64,000 nt of DNA from a bacterium (GCA_024226315.1 JAAELT010000018.1:1-64000); one strand, 5' to 3'. Counted from the stretch's first letter, positions 45,201-53,784 are shown. The notes: a model not told the origin generated them from the letters alone. Made by a program: numbers and translations.

Positions 45201-45920
45201 GATGCTCTGCGCCTCGGCTACCTGCTTTCCCTCCATTCGGGCTCCATGCAACTGGCGACGGCGGCGGAATCCAACCTGCGGCGCGCCCGCCACACGGTGC
45301 ACCGGTTGAGCGGCAAGGTGACCGGATTGTTTCACCTGACGCACGCCGAGGACTCCGACACGCCGCCGCGGCTGGCTGATGCCTGGATTCTGGAGCGCGC
45401 GTCAGAAGCCGCGGACGGCGCCCGACGAGCTTACGCCGGTCACCGGCTCGGCGACGCCGCCAAGCTGCTGGCCGAAGCGGTCGACGACCTCGCCCGGTTT
45501 GCCCAGATCGCCGCCAGCCGCCGGCACGATGGGCGCGGACTCGGCTCGATTCGCTCGACCGTCACCGCGGTCGTCGAGCGCCTGGCCGCAGGCTTTTCCC
45601 CCGTCTGCCCCTATTTGTTCGAGAAGCTGGTCGCCTGGACCGCGGCGCGCGCGCCGGCGCGCGCCGAGGCCCCCGGCTGGGTGGGCGAGCTCGTGGAGCA
45701 GGTCGCCGCGGGCAGCGGCACCGTCGAGATCGGCAGCTCCGACCCTCAAGTCCTGGCGGCTCTGAACGACGACCGCGAGGAGATCGAGGCCTTGACCGGG
45801 ACACGGATCACGATCGCGGAAGACCTGGAGCAGGGCGTCGAGATCGGCCCTTGCATGATCGCGCGCCGGAAGATCGGCAAACTCCGATCGGTGGCTTCGA
45901 GCAAGGCGTCCCTGCGGTAA
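42228..45920 (+). CDS. Glu/Leu/Val-type dehydrogenase fused to catalytically degenerate valyl-tRNA synthetase
   Basis: A single 1230-codon ORF with two full proteins in line. Residues 1-436 are an amino-acid dehydrogenase of the Glu/Leu/Phe/Val family: GGLRFNGYENL, MTRKNALAGLWWGGGKG (Lys126 and Lys138), AEDVGTKTSDM, and the NAD site VQGVGNVGG with acidic TDID. Residues about 466-1200 follow the ValRS order: RWEREGRF, GSDPGGLALQ, LGVGFDPDAWLDPMSQD, an editing-like insert (about 640-760) with VPAHDRDDEA, NPEPWCISRQYWWGHALP, DVLSVWFS, LGNAVEPAALIRRFGADALR, then an anticodon-binding helical region. HIGH is replaced by APISAAARPG and KMSKS by RRPMRLG, so amino-acid activation is lost. No stop or ATG separates the halves. 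It lies 216 bases upstream of the true valS, same strand. Function unknown; coupling of branched-chain amino-acid metabolism to tRNA-Val sensing or editing is inference. Confidence 0.85.
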   Translation: MSNHKTDHRRRELARTVRRSSVEDFHDLLAEEGVNHAFLISENGEITLSHPRLLKPVKAFFELSQDFDDHEGVFIGREDGIPTLFFAFVHDTRRGLAQGGLRFNGYENLADILVDGLRLARGMTRKNALAGLWWGGGKGIVAITESIRTPEYLTEGTEKRLELFRAYGRFIASLGGIYYTAEDVGTKTSDMNAILGQNRFTTCVGGELGGSGNPSPATARGVFVAMQAAWRFLTGTDDLAGAGVAVQGVGNVGGPLVALLDDAGAQVWVTDIDTRALEDLKRERPRIEIVENDVIFDLDVDVFAPCAIGAQINARTIPRLKVRLICGAANNILEEDADAERLRQRGIAYVPDYLCNRMGITNCADEWQGYLRRDVELAAERVYPDTLRVLKHARGQMITTATAADQLADIAACELHPMIGHRGRRIGDQLIASRWHRPRRRRTVASSAAGERAPVPAAFAPGADEPTLRVRWEREGRFRGEGTTLAAAPISAAARPGLAPFLSALLMDVRARALELENGRRPRRVVGSDPGGLALQLAVERSLPFEREEIGRPRFTERCADVHRGHDAAIREQLHQLGVGFDPDAWLDPMSQDGERAARRLFYALKDAGLITRERRLAYYDPTTETVLVSPDVIRTRIALRERYVVRFEVRGGRTGAKETIEAQTFYPELLPGAVAVAVRQDGPYGHLAGRAVHDPLRHDELPVYAYSDLATSAKFLVPAHDRDDEALARDRGIEERRVAIDGRGRLLLPSEPPLVREEARRRVIERLGSRIERIEGRFEVDAFRARRSGTLVNLGYSSQVFVHLDKAAARLRRAIEAGSVTFSDERWRDRALELTENPEPWCISRQYWWGHALPDARTPGGRLLDSSREDVLSVWFSLVASTLLAAGWPGDAEPEPIDELYVDHEILARWALPAQLVSLTLTGRPAFRHLHVHGALHLVERVLEERADAAEVPEDHHDEERFVVRWVRRPMRLGLGNAVEPAALIRRFGADALRLGYLLSLHSGSMQLATAAESNLRRARHTVHRLSGKVTGLFHLTHAEDSDTPPRLADAWILERASEAADGARRAYAGHRLGDAAKLLAEAVDDLARFAQIAASRRHDGRGLGSIRSTVTAVVERLAAGFSPVCPYLFEKLVAWTAARAPARAEAPGWVGELVEQVAAGSGTVEIGSSDPQVLAALNDDREEIEALTGTRITIAEDLEQGVEIGPCMIARRKIGKLRSVASSKASLR

Positions 45921-46018
45921 GGCTCTTGCTCGCCACTAACCGTGGAGGCCCGCGCCGATCTTACGATCGGATTGCGTCGCAAAACGGGACCGCGAAACCA
46001 CTCGCAGGCGCCAGTCAT

Positions 46019-46108
46019 CGAGGAGCCTCAGTGTACAATCGGCACCCACCGAGCCGGCGAGGCTCGCAAGCGTCTTTCTGAATCCCTCAGGCAAACCAGA
46101 TCCGCTGC
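46019..46108 (+). promoter_or_regulatory. glycine-riboswitch-like leader before valS
   Basis: The valS leader contains, in order, GAGGAG, CACCGAG, GCAAGC and CCCTCAGGCAAACCAGATCC. The last segment matches the conserved 3' end of glycine aptamers (CTCTCAGGCAAAAGGAC) closely, and GAGG can pair with CCTC. The CCGA-to-GCAA stretch is longer than consensus, and only one aptamer is seen. A glycine sensor before valS would be unexpected, so this is a candidate only. Confidence 0.35.
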
Positions 46109-46136
46109 CCAGGCAGCTTCACGGAGACCGGACACC

Positions 46137-48815
46137 ATGGCCCTCGAAAAGTACTTCGAACCACAGAAATACGAACGGGAGATCTACCGGCGGTGGGAGG
46201 AGTCGGGCGCCTTCGTCGCCGACTCGGACTCCGAGAAGCCGCCGTTCGTGATCACTATGCCGCCGCCCAACGCAACCGGCACGCTACACACCGGCCACGC
46301 GGTGATGCTGGCGATCGAGGATCTGATGATCCGCTGGAAGCGGATGAGCGGTTACGAGGCGCTGTGGGTTCCCGGCACCGACCATGCGGCCATCGCGACG
46401 GAGAGCGTGGTGATTCGCAATCTCCAGGCCGAGGGCATGGCCGATCCGCGCGGCGAGCTGGGACGCGAGGAGCTGGTGCGGCGCATCGCCGACTACGTCG
46501 CCAATTCCCAGGGCCGCATCCGCCAACAGATCCGGGCGATGGGCTCAAGCTGCGACTGGTCGCGCGAGCGCTATACCATGGACCCGCAGCTCCACCGCTG
46601 TGTCGACGCCGTGTTCGCCCGCATGTTCCGCGACGGTCTGATTTACCGCGGGCCCCGGATCGTCAACTGGGATCCGCATCTCCAGACCACGATCTCGGAC
46701 GACGAGATCTACTATCAGGATCGCCCGGCGAAGTTCTACACCATGCGCTACGGACCGTTCCTGGTGGGCACCAGCCGCCCGGAGACCAAGCCCGGCGACA
46801 CCGCGGTAGCGGTGCACCCCGACGACGAGCGCTGGCGCGAGCACATCGGCAAGACTTACGAAGTACCCTGGCCAAAGGGCCCGACAATCACCGTCCGCGT
46901 GATCGCCGACGAGCACGTGGACCCGGAGACCGGCACCGGCGCGCTCGGCGTCACGCCGGCTCACAGTCACGTCGATTTCGAGATGGCCGAAAAGCACGAC
47001 CTGCCGCTGATCCAGGTGATCGGCGAAGACGGCCGCATGACCGAAGCGGTCGGTGAGCACTACGCCGGCATGACCGTCGAGGAGTGCCGCGAAGCCTTCG
47101 TCGCCGAGATCGAGCAGGCGGGACTGATGGAAAAGGTCGAGGACTACACCCAGTCGATGTCGCTCTGCTACCGCTCGAAGCAGCCGGTCGAGCCGCTGCC
47201 CAAGGAACAGTGGTTCGTCGCCGTCGAGAAGCCCGCGGTGCCGTGGCGCGGCCGCAAAGTAAGCCTCAAGCAGGTGATGCGCGAGGTGGTGCAGAGTGGC
47301 GAGATCCACATCCTGCCCGAGCACCAGGAGAAAACCTACTTCCACTGGATCGACAACCTGCGCGACTGGTGTATCTCGCGCCAGATCTGGTGGGGCCACA
47401 GGATCCCGGTGTGGTACCGCGGCGAAGAAGACATGTACGTGGGGCATCGCCCGCCACGGGACGAGGGATGGGCTCAGGACGAAGACACGCTCGACACCTG
47501 GTTCTCCTCTGCGCTCTTCACCTGGTCGACCTTGGTCGATCCCGAGGTAGGTGCGGAGGCAGGCCTCGACCTGTCAGAGATCCTTGAGCGCAGCCCCGAC
47601 TTCCAGCGCTTTCACCCCACTTCGGTGATGGAGACCGGCTACGACATCCTGTTCTTCTGGGTAGCCCGAATGATCTTGATGACCATCTATGCCACGGGCG
47701 AGATCCCCTTCAGGACAGTCTACCTCCACGGGCTAGTCCTTGATGTAGATGGCGACAAAATGTCGAAGACAAAACACGAGACCTGCGTCGACCCCATGGA
47801 TACCATTGAGGAAACGGGCGCCGACGTCATGCGATTAGCCCTGCTCTCAGGCAACGCTCCAGGTAAGGATCTTAAGCTCGGCAGGGAACGGCTGATTGGC
47901 AGCAAACGGCTGATCAACAAGATCTGGAATGCCGCCAAATTGACCGACGCCACAGTCGAACGCATCGCGACCGCGTGCGACCGCGCGTCACTGGCTCCTG
48001 ACCGGGTCGAGCACCCGGTCAACCGTTGGATGCTCTCGCGTTTGCGGACCTTGGTGACGCGCGTCAACCGGCGGCTCCAAGACTTCACCTTTGGCGACGC
48101 GGCAGAGACAATCCGCCAGTCATTCTGGGGCGAGCTTTGCGACTTCTACTTGGAAGCTGTCAAGGTCGAGCCGCTGTCCGAACTCGAGGAGACGGCGGCG
48201 GTTCTGTTCCACACCTTCATGGCCTACCTCAAGCTATGGCACCCCTTTCTGCCGTTCGTCACCGAGAAGCTCTGGGGCGAGCTTGGTGGCGAGGGCATGT
48301 TGATCAACGCGCCTTGGCCGCAACCCGACGACGCTCATGTCTGGCCCGAAGACGCCAACGACGTCGCCGCGGTGCTGCGGCTGGTCGTCGCAGTGCGCGG
48401 TATCCGCGCCGAGCAGGAACTGGAGCCGGCCACCAAGTTGAAAGTAGAAGTGTACCCCAAGAGCCACGCCGAGACCTTTGCCGCCAGCCGGGCGATCGTT
48501 GCCCGCCTCGTTCGCGCCGAGGAAATCCACTTCGCAACGGTCGGCTCAACTGCCCCAACCGGCGCCACCGTCGCCATCGACCCCTCCTTCGAGGTCGCCG
48601 TGCGCATCGGCGAGGCCGACCGCGAGGCCGAAAGTCGGCGCCTCAAGAAACAGCTTGACGACGCCCGTCGCCACCTAAGCGAACTCGAAAAGCGCCTCGC
48701 CAACGAGAGCTTCCTAACCCGTGCCAAGCCCGAGGCTGTGGCGAGGACTCGAGCCGACGCCGAAACGCAACGTACCACGATCGCTTCAATCGGGGAGCGG
48801 CTGGGACAGACGTGA
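46137..48815 (+). CDS. valS: valyl-tRNA synthetase, apparently chimeric
   Basis: Class Ia enzyme that charges tRNA-Val, 892 residues. Start at ATG 46137; GGAG lies upstream. All signatures are present: PPPNATGTLHTGHAV (HIGH), the editing domain with PAHSHVDFEMAEKHDLP, NLRDWCISRQIWWGHRIPVW, the KMSKS loop as DGDKMSKTKHE, an anticodon domain (HPVNRWMLSRLRTLV) and a C-terminal coiled coil (KKQLDDARRHLSELEKRLAN). From about codon 528 (YLHGLVLD) onward third positions become more A/T-rich, and this 3' third is duplicated at 55709-56809. It therefore looks like a native 5' part joined to an imported 3' part that keeps the essential enzyme whole. Confidence 0.93.
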   Translation: MALEKYFEPQKYEREIYRRWEESGAFVADSDSEKPPFVITMPPPNATGTLHTGHAVMLAIEDLMIRWKRMSGYEALWVPGTDHAAIATESVVIRNLQAEGMADPRGELGREELVRRIADYVANSQGRIRQQIRAMGSSCDWSRERYTMDPQLHRCVDAVFARMFRDGLIYRGPRIVNWDPHLQTTISDDEIYYQDRPAKFYTMRYGPFLVGTSRPETKPGDTAVAVHPDDERWREHIGKTYEVPWPKGPTITVRVIADEHVDPETGTGALGVTPAHSHVDFEMAEKHDLPLIQVIGEDGRMTEAVGEHYAGMTVEECREAFVAEIEQAGLMEKVEDYTQSMSLCYRSKQPVEPLPKEQWFVAVEKPAVPWRGRKVSLKQVMREVVQSGEIHILPEHQEKTYFHWIDNLRDWCISRQIWWGHRIPVWYRGEEDMYVGHRPPRDEGWAQDEDTLDTWFSSALFTWSTLVDPEVGAEAGLDLSEILERSPDFQRFHPTSVMETGYDILFFWVARMILMTIYATGEIPFRTVYLHGLVLDVDGDKMSKTKHETCVDPMDTIEETGADVMRLALLSGNAPGKDLKLGRERLIGSKRLINKIWNAAKLTDATVERIATACDRASLAPDRVEHPVNRWMLSRLRTLVTRVNRRLQDFTFGDAAETIRQSFWGELCDFYLEAVKVEPLSELEETAAVLFHTFMAYLKLWHPFLPFVTEKLWGELGGEGMLINAPWPQPDDAHVWPEDANDVAAVLRLVVAVRGIRAEQELEPATKLKVEVYPKSHAETFAASRAIVARLVRAEEIHFATVGSTAPTGATVAIDPSFEVAVRIGEADREAESRRLKKQLDDARRHLSELEKRLANESFLTRAKPEAVARTRADAETQRTTIASIGERLGQT
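47718..47744 (+). repeat. left copy of valS junction repeat (possible attL)
   Basis: A 27-base stretch beginning GTCTACCTCCACGGGCTAGT, matching 25 of 27 bases at 55709-55735. The exact shared core is CTAGTCCTTGAT. It encodes VYLHGLVLD just before the KMSKS loop and marks where the two valS 3' copies begin to align. Confidence 0.6.
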
Positions 48816-49014
48816 GGGCCAGCATTCGAGCCACAGCACCCGGACCTATAAGGACTGTCCGCACCTCGAACCCCCAAACCGACGATAAAGTACTACCCCA
48901 CAGCCCTCTTTGCCGGCCCCCGCCAGCCCATCACTCGCCCTCTTTTACCAGACAGGTCCATCACGTTGAAAGACCGTAATCGCCAACTTCGCGACTCCTT
49001 CCTCGGCCTCCTAA

Positions 49015-51090
49015 CTAAGGCAGGTACTGAGATGCCCATTCGTCAAGAGCCTCGCGCGCTTCGCTCGCCGTACTAGGCCGCTCGGAAGTAGAGAACTTCA
49101 CCATGTTGTAGATCAAGTTCGCTAGCTCGTGCTGGGCCTCCGGCCCACAAGCATCCGGGAACGTTATGGCGAATCGCAGGTCCTTTCGTGCAAATTCCTT
49201 CGGAACAGCGCCTCCGGCCACAACACTTTCTTCTTGTTTGTTTCGCGCATATACCGCGTACTTTGTGACCTCAGGCACAAAACTAAGCCGCTCAGTTGCC
49301 ACTATTGAACTATAATCTTCTGGACTCTTGTAGTGGATGCTGGGGTGCTGCCAACCAAACGCCGCCTGAAAGAGGACGATCCCCAGCGCATAAATGTCAT
49401 TGCTCTCTAGCTTACGGCCCAGAAGCGCCTGCGGGCTCATGTAGGCCGGGGTTCCAGCTATTCTCTGTGTCTTCTCCTCCAGAACGTCCTTGGGCAAATT
49501 CTTAGCCAAGCCGAAATCCAACAGCTTCCAAACAATGTCCGAGCCATTTAGATTAAACCCAATATTGCTCGGCTTAATATCGGAATGAAGAATCCCCTCT
49601 TCCAGAATATCACCCCCGGCATGTAGCCAGCCGAGCGCCCCAAGCGTCTGCCTTGCCATCTCCATAAACTGACCTATGTCAGAGGGCACAGAGTGGCGCC
49701 TGGAAGAACCAACGCTCGCCGGGTTAGCAGCATGATCCTCAAGAATATTCTCAACGAGCTCCATGACAATGAACGGCATCTCGCCATCATAGAAATGATC
49801 CTGGATCGCAACCAAATTCTTTATCCCCTGCTCCTTTCTTGCTAGCTCCAGAGCGCGTATTTCCGACTCAATGAAAGACATCGACTCTAAGGCAAACTGG
49901 GCGTCAGTGATATGCTTACCCGCAACCAACATGTTAGTCCGATTATCAAAGTATTTACTGACATTCCCAAAAGCTCCACTGCCAATACTTTCAATAAAAA
50001 CATACCTTTCGTCATTAAGAAGCTTCTGGAACGCACTGCAGCCGGTATCATCCGGAATCTCTCTTTCAACTTTTTTTGACAAGGTCTCCTGGAGATCGAT
50101 TATCTCAACCTCTAAATCGGCCGGGCACCAATCTTCTTGGGACAGACTCTCTTTGAGAATATTCTCCAGCGAACTCTTGTCGTCAATAGGCACACCTCGC
50201 GTAAAAAGCACCTCCACCCTTGCCGTGGGCCTAATCAGATCTTTGCCAAGAGGAGTAAGCGCTCCAGCTCTGTACTCAGGGTACTCAAATGCTTCTAAGG
50301 CTTCTACCTTAAACTCCTCGTCTTGCGAATACATGACCTCCAGAATTGTTTGAGTGATCGGGGACGCCGGATCAATATCGACTGCATTAAAATATAAAAT
50401 GTAAGGCTGCAGATCCGAGAAGGAAGTGTCCAGTGTCAAAGTAAGCCTCAGCCGATCCAATTCGACCCTCAGTATATTGATTTCTCCTTCAAAGTGCTTG
50501 AAGGGGCGCCCACTGCCTTGGGTATCAACACGAACCTTACCATAGGACCCTCGAAGGATGGGTATCTTAGTTCTATAAGACGAAAAGAGCACCTTCCCGT
50601 TTTTTGGCTTTTTATAGTCAATAGGAAACGCCATTAACACGTCACCACCCGCAGGCTTTGCCGCCTTCTCTAGTACGGCGGCAATAGCCTTTCCGGGGTC
50701 AAAGTAGGGTTCTGTGTGGGCGACTACTCCCTCGCACAGGACATCGGTCATAGATTTCCCCCGAAGACCTCTCGTATTCAGCAACTCAAATAGAATGCCG
50801 TGGTCTCTAGCCGACGCCAAGAATCTGCGCAAAACTCCAACTTGATTTCGGAATCTTATTGTGGCGATAAAGGGAGAGTATCCAGTTGGATATTTTTCCG
50901 AGCCCTTCTCCGGCCGAACCTGCAGAGTATCCGAAGAACCGCTGCCTAGGCCCTGCACCAAAACCCCAGACCCAGGCACCAACTGAAGCTGTGTCAGCAT
51001 CGACTTGGGCAAATACAGATCCACATAGTGGTGGTTACGACTGTGCTCAACGAAGATAAAGCCGTATCTAGATTCTACAAGCTCGGCCAT
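49015..51090 (-). CDS. ACT-like domain Ser/Thr protein kinase
   Basis: A 691-residue soluble protein. The N-terminal half is mostly unrecognised, but residues about 72-120 (YSPFIATIRFRNQVGVLRRF, then ASARDHGILFELL) resemble an ACT ligand-binding fold. The kinase domain is about 360-690: glycine loop SIGSGAFGNV, Lys392, catalytic loop LHSDIKPSNI (Arg of HRD replaced by Ser), DFG 525-527, and SPQ in place of APE. AAGGAG precedes ATG 51090. It lies in the low-GC island, convergent with valS. The nearby FHA/PP2C phosphatase is a natural counterpart. No TM helices. Confidence 0.85.
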   Translation of the reverse strand: MAELVESRYGFIFVEHSRNHHYVDLYLPKSMLTQLQLVPGSGVLVQGLGSGSSDTLQVRPEKGSEKYPTGYSPFIATIRFRNQVGVLRRFLASARDHGILFELLNTRGLRGKSMTDVLCEGVVAHTEPYFDPGKAIAAVLEKAAKPAGGDVLMAFPIDYKKPKNGKVLFSSYRTKIPILRGSYGKVRVDTQGSGRPFKHFEGEINILRVELDRLRLTLTLDTSFSDLQPYILYFNAVDIDPASPITQTILEVMYSQDEEFKVEALEAFEYPEYRAGALTPLGKDLIRPTARVEVLFTRGVPIDDKSSLENILKESLSQEDWCPADLEVEIIDLQETLSKKVEREIPDDTGCSAFQKLLNDERYVFIESIGSGAFGNVSKYFDNRTNMLVAGKHITDAQFALESMSFIESEIRALELARKEQGIKNLVAIQDHFYDGEMPFIVMELVENILEDHAANPASVGSSRRHSVPSDIGQFMEMARQTLGALGWLHAGGDILEEGILHSDIKPSNIGFNLNGSDIVWKLLDFGLAKNLPKDVLEEKTQRIAGTPAYMSPQALLGRKLESNDIYALGIVLFQAAFGWQHPSIHYKSPEDYSSIVATERLSFVPEVTKYAVYARNKQEESVVAGGAVPKEFARKDLRFAITFPDACGPEAQHELANLIYNMVKFSTSERPSTASEAREALDEWASQYLP

Positions 51091-51685
51091 TGCTCACTCC
51101 TTGGTAACGCACTGAAAACGATAATTGATTTCTTTATCCGAACAGAATAAACCCGGACCTTCTTATGCCTCTTCCGAGGATTGCGGACTGCGCCACCGTT
51201 CAGCGCGGAAGGCGTCGCTTTTCCTGGCCAAGGTGACCGGCGTTAGACATCACTAATGAATATTGCGCAAGACGCGAATCCCCCGACTCAAGCAGCCCCA
51301 GCAACTCCCGTACGACCCGTAACCCAGACGAGTGTTGCCGATCGGTGCGACGCCAGTATCAGGCATCTGGCTTCTCTCTACGGTGGCGTCCCTTGTCCGA
51401 ACCGCCAAAGATAGTCTATACTAGGTGCTGTCCGGATGCAATCGACATGAGCAGATGCAATAAGCACTCTCTGCGGCAAAAAAGCGCGTTCGAGCGTGCC
51501 TCTTGCGCGGCGGCCGGATCATTGACCGCAGCAGGCTCAATCTTGCTACTGTGGCTCTCAGGATTCGCTATTCGCGCCGGCTCCATTCTGTGTCCAAGGG
51601 GGTGCCACCTGAGGCCAGGGATCCTGCTTCGATTTCTAGAAAGACTGCCCGGGCGATCTTGGAGTTCACACTCGGGTCTGCGCCC
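51091..51685. other. island intergenic region, no clear gene
   Basis: About 595 bases upstream of the kinase. Several short ORFs occur in it on both strands, but none has a Shine-Dalgarno or recognisable product. The AT-rich stretch at 51110-51150 is probably the kinase promoter region. Confidence 0.4.
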
Positions 51686-52060
51686 ATGACCAGTACTTGC
51701 GAGTCCAGTATGTTGCGGGATCACGGGAGAGCTTCCGCCAACGGCCACCACGAGGAACCTCTCTGCCTCGGCTGCCGGCGTGATATCGCGTTCACGGGCA
51801 CGAGTCACCTATTACCGATCCACCATGTGAGGCCCTCAGCTGAGCGGCTCGAAGAACATATCGCCCGCGTCAAGGCGTTGAAGGCAGCCACGATGGACGC
51901 TTCGAGTAAGCGGCGGGTGCGAACAGCCCTACTGAACTGGTACAATCGGATTTGCCAGTTGACTCTGACTTGTCAGGAGGGTGGCCTAGAGGTTGAACGT
52001 CACGTAAGCCTCTTCACCAGAATCTGGGCGTTGGAAGCGGGTCCAGATCGGCGTAGGTAG
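51686..52060 (+). CDS. hypothetical small protein, uncertain
   Basis: A 124-codon ORF (MTSTCESSMLRDHG start) with a possible metal-binding CLGC and later helical segments (LNWYNRICQLTLTCQ). There is no Shine-Dalgarno, and the frame continues upstream without a good start. Not recognised. It may be noncoding. Confidence 0.25.
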   Translation: MTSTCESSMLRDHGRASANGHHEEPLCLGCRRDIAFTGTSHLLPIHHVRPSAERLEEHIARVKALKAATMDASSKRRVRTALLNWYNRICQLTLTCQEGGLEVERHVSLFTRIWALEAGPDRRR

Positions 52061-52245
52061 CTGCAACCACTGTGGCTTATTCCGATCATCGAGGTGAGAC
52101 TTTCTGACCGTGAAATACACAGAGGCGCCTTCAGGCGTCCGGCGGCCCGTTTCAACGCCCGGTTACCGCCTCTCCTGGGCAACTGCTGTTCGGGCGCACG
52201 CGAGGGCTCATCACGCTTTCTTGGTGAGTCCCCGGGGTAGCACAC

Positions 52246-52277
52246 GGCCAGCGCCCTCCCTCGGGGAGTCGCTGGCC
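52246..52277. repeat. hairpin in the island
   Basis: Perfect 8-bp arms GGCCAGCG / CGCTGGCC around a 16-base loop. It lies in a 426-base stretch (52061-52486) with no convincing gene. Could be a terminator or a recombination/replication structure. Confidence 0.5.
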
Positions 52278-52486
52278 TTCCTCCGGAGCCGCCCCACCTT
52301 CCAAAGGACACGGATGCCGAAGAATCCAGGACGAAGCCGCGCAGCGGGCTCCGAGGGCGATCCGGGGCCCCCGGGCCAGCCGTGTCATTATGGAATCGAA
52401 AGAAGGCCGAGCGACCTCCCCAACGAACATCGACGGCCGCAGGCCGTCCGCCTTGAATCTGGATTTCGGAGCCCGAGGAGGCATCT

Positions 52487-52714
52487 TTGAAACCTTATTC
52501 GCCCACAGATTCTGGTGAAGACCCCTACGTAAAGGAACACGTAAAGGAATTCGTCACGAGAGTCTGCTGTAGAGGCATCACACCTGGGCGGATGGCATTA
52601 AACCTCACGTTCGGCAAAAACTTAGAGCCGGACTCGCAACCGGGAGCGACATCGATGTACCACTCACTTCTACTAACGCGTTTTCAGCATGCCTCCAAGG
52701 CAATACCCTTCTAA
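52487..52714 (+). CDS. hypothetical small protein with strong ribosome-binding site
   Basis: A 75-codon ORF starting at TTG with GAGGAGG five bases upstream, an unusually good site for a non-ATG start. The product (MKPYSPTDSGEDPYVKEH, then VKEFVTRVCCRGITPGRMAL) is polar and not recognised. It precedes the winged-helix/membrane/phosphatase operon by 84 bases on the same strand and may be its first gene. Confidence 0.4.
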   Translation: MKPYSPTDSGEDPYVKEHVKEFVTRVCCRGITPGRMALNLTFGKNLEPDSQPGATSMYHSLLLTRFQHASKAIPF

Positions 52715-52798
52715 CAGGGATTAGCTGAAGAGCCTCGGCGGGAAACGCCTCCGTCGAGCGGCAAGTTCCTTGCAATCGCAGCTTAAGGAGAATGCAGA

Positions 52799-53083
52799 AT
52801 GAGCAAGAGCAAGAGTTTCGGGGTCTTCCTGGACACATTCGAGAAGGAGACTTCGGAACGGAGTCATCAAAGCAAAGTCAACCTAGATCTACTTAAGGTT
52901 CTTCCTCCCGAAGGAGAGATTGCCGTAACAGATCTTTACGAAGGAAGCGGGCTTGGAATTCAGCAATTCAGCAAAACCCTTGACGGCATTTGCGACTCAG
53001 GCATAGTTGAACTCGCTGTTAGTGCTGACAGGGAAGTAGTTCGATTCACTGAAATGGGGCGACGCTACATTCTTAAAGGATAA
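52799..53083 (+). CDS. small winged-helix-like protein
   Basis: A 94-residue protein with AAGGAG upstream. After a short polar N-terminus, residues about 25-93 have a winged-helix pattern (KVNLDLLKVLPPEGEIAVTD, then GIQQFSKTLDGICDSGIVEL, then a wing VSADREVVRFTEMGRRYI). Such domains are found both as regulators and as adaptor partners of effector proteins. Five bases separate it from the membrane-protein gene, so the two are coupled. Confidence 0.65.
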   Translation: MSKSKSFGVFLDTFEKETSERSHQSKVNLDLLKVLPPEGEIAVTDLYEGSGLGIQQFSKTLDGICDSGIVELAVSADREVVRFTEMGRRYILKG

Positions 53084-53088
53084 CTGGC

Positions 53089-53784
53089 ATGTTTAGCTAC
53101 CTAGCAGTAGTGATGCTCGGAGCGTTGATTGGCATCGGCGAGGTAATCTCCCGCTATCGGGACGCTCCCTCGCGAGCTTTAGCAACCGTACCGGGCGTCT
53201 TCTATGTTGGCCTTAACGGAGGATCTGCGGCGATCGCCCTTCTACTACTACAAGAGTCCGGAATGAAGTTCGGTCTCGAAGAGAATTCGACTTCACTACC
53301 CTGGGTTCAAGTCATAGTAGCCGGGCTTGCCGCAATGGCGGTACTCCGAAGTTCCTTTTTCTCCCTGCACTCAGGGGACAAGGAAATCGGAATCGGACCC
53401 TCGGCACTCTTGGAGCTGCTGCTTGATGCGGCGGATCGAGCTGTAGATCGGACGCGAGCAGAAGGCCGTGCCGAGGAGGTTGCAAGGCTAACCCGGGAAC
53501 TGTCGTACGAAAGGTCTCGGAAGGCACTGCCTCTATATTGCCTTGAGCTGATGCAGAATTTGCCACCGGATGACCAGAAGTCGTTAGCTGAGGAGCTGGC
53601 GACACTGGACGGGGCGGAGATAGAAGACGAGGTCAAGATTCTAATGCTCGGGCTAACACTAATTAACCGTGTCGGGCCAGGCGTCCTAAGAGCAGCTATT
53701 AAATCACTCGGGCAGCGAATTGCATCTTCCCGACCTGACCGGCCCCTTGAGACGGAAGACCCTGGATCTCCTGTATCCGCTTAG
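53089..53784 (+). CDS. three-helix membrane protein of the island operon
   Basis: A 231-residue protein with three N-terminal hydrophobic segments (about 3-20, 36-54 and 70-86), then a cytoplasmic region of about 130 residues, with charged helices (DAADRAVDRTRAEGRAEEVA; LPPDDQKSLAEELATL). AAAGGA precedes the ATG. No family is recognised. Placed between a winged-helix-like protein and the FHA-GAF-PP2C phosphatase, it could be a membrane-acting effector or sensor under phospho-control (inference). Confidence 0.65.
   Translation: MFSYLAVVMLGALIGIGEVISRYRDAPSRALATVPGVFYVGLNGGSAAIALLLLQESGMKFGLEENSTSLPWVQVIVAGLAAMAVLRSSFFSLHSGDKEIGIGPSALLELLLDAADRAVDRTRAEGRAEEVARLTRELSYERSRKALPLYCLELMQNLPPDDQKSLAEELATLDGAEIEDEVKILMLGLTLINRVGPGVLRAAIKSLGQRIASSRPDRPLETEDPGSPVSA

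Noticed and set aside
46019..46136. T-box leader of valS
   Set aside because: No T-box sequence (TGGNACCGCG) or specifier arrangement was found.
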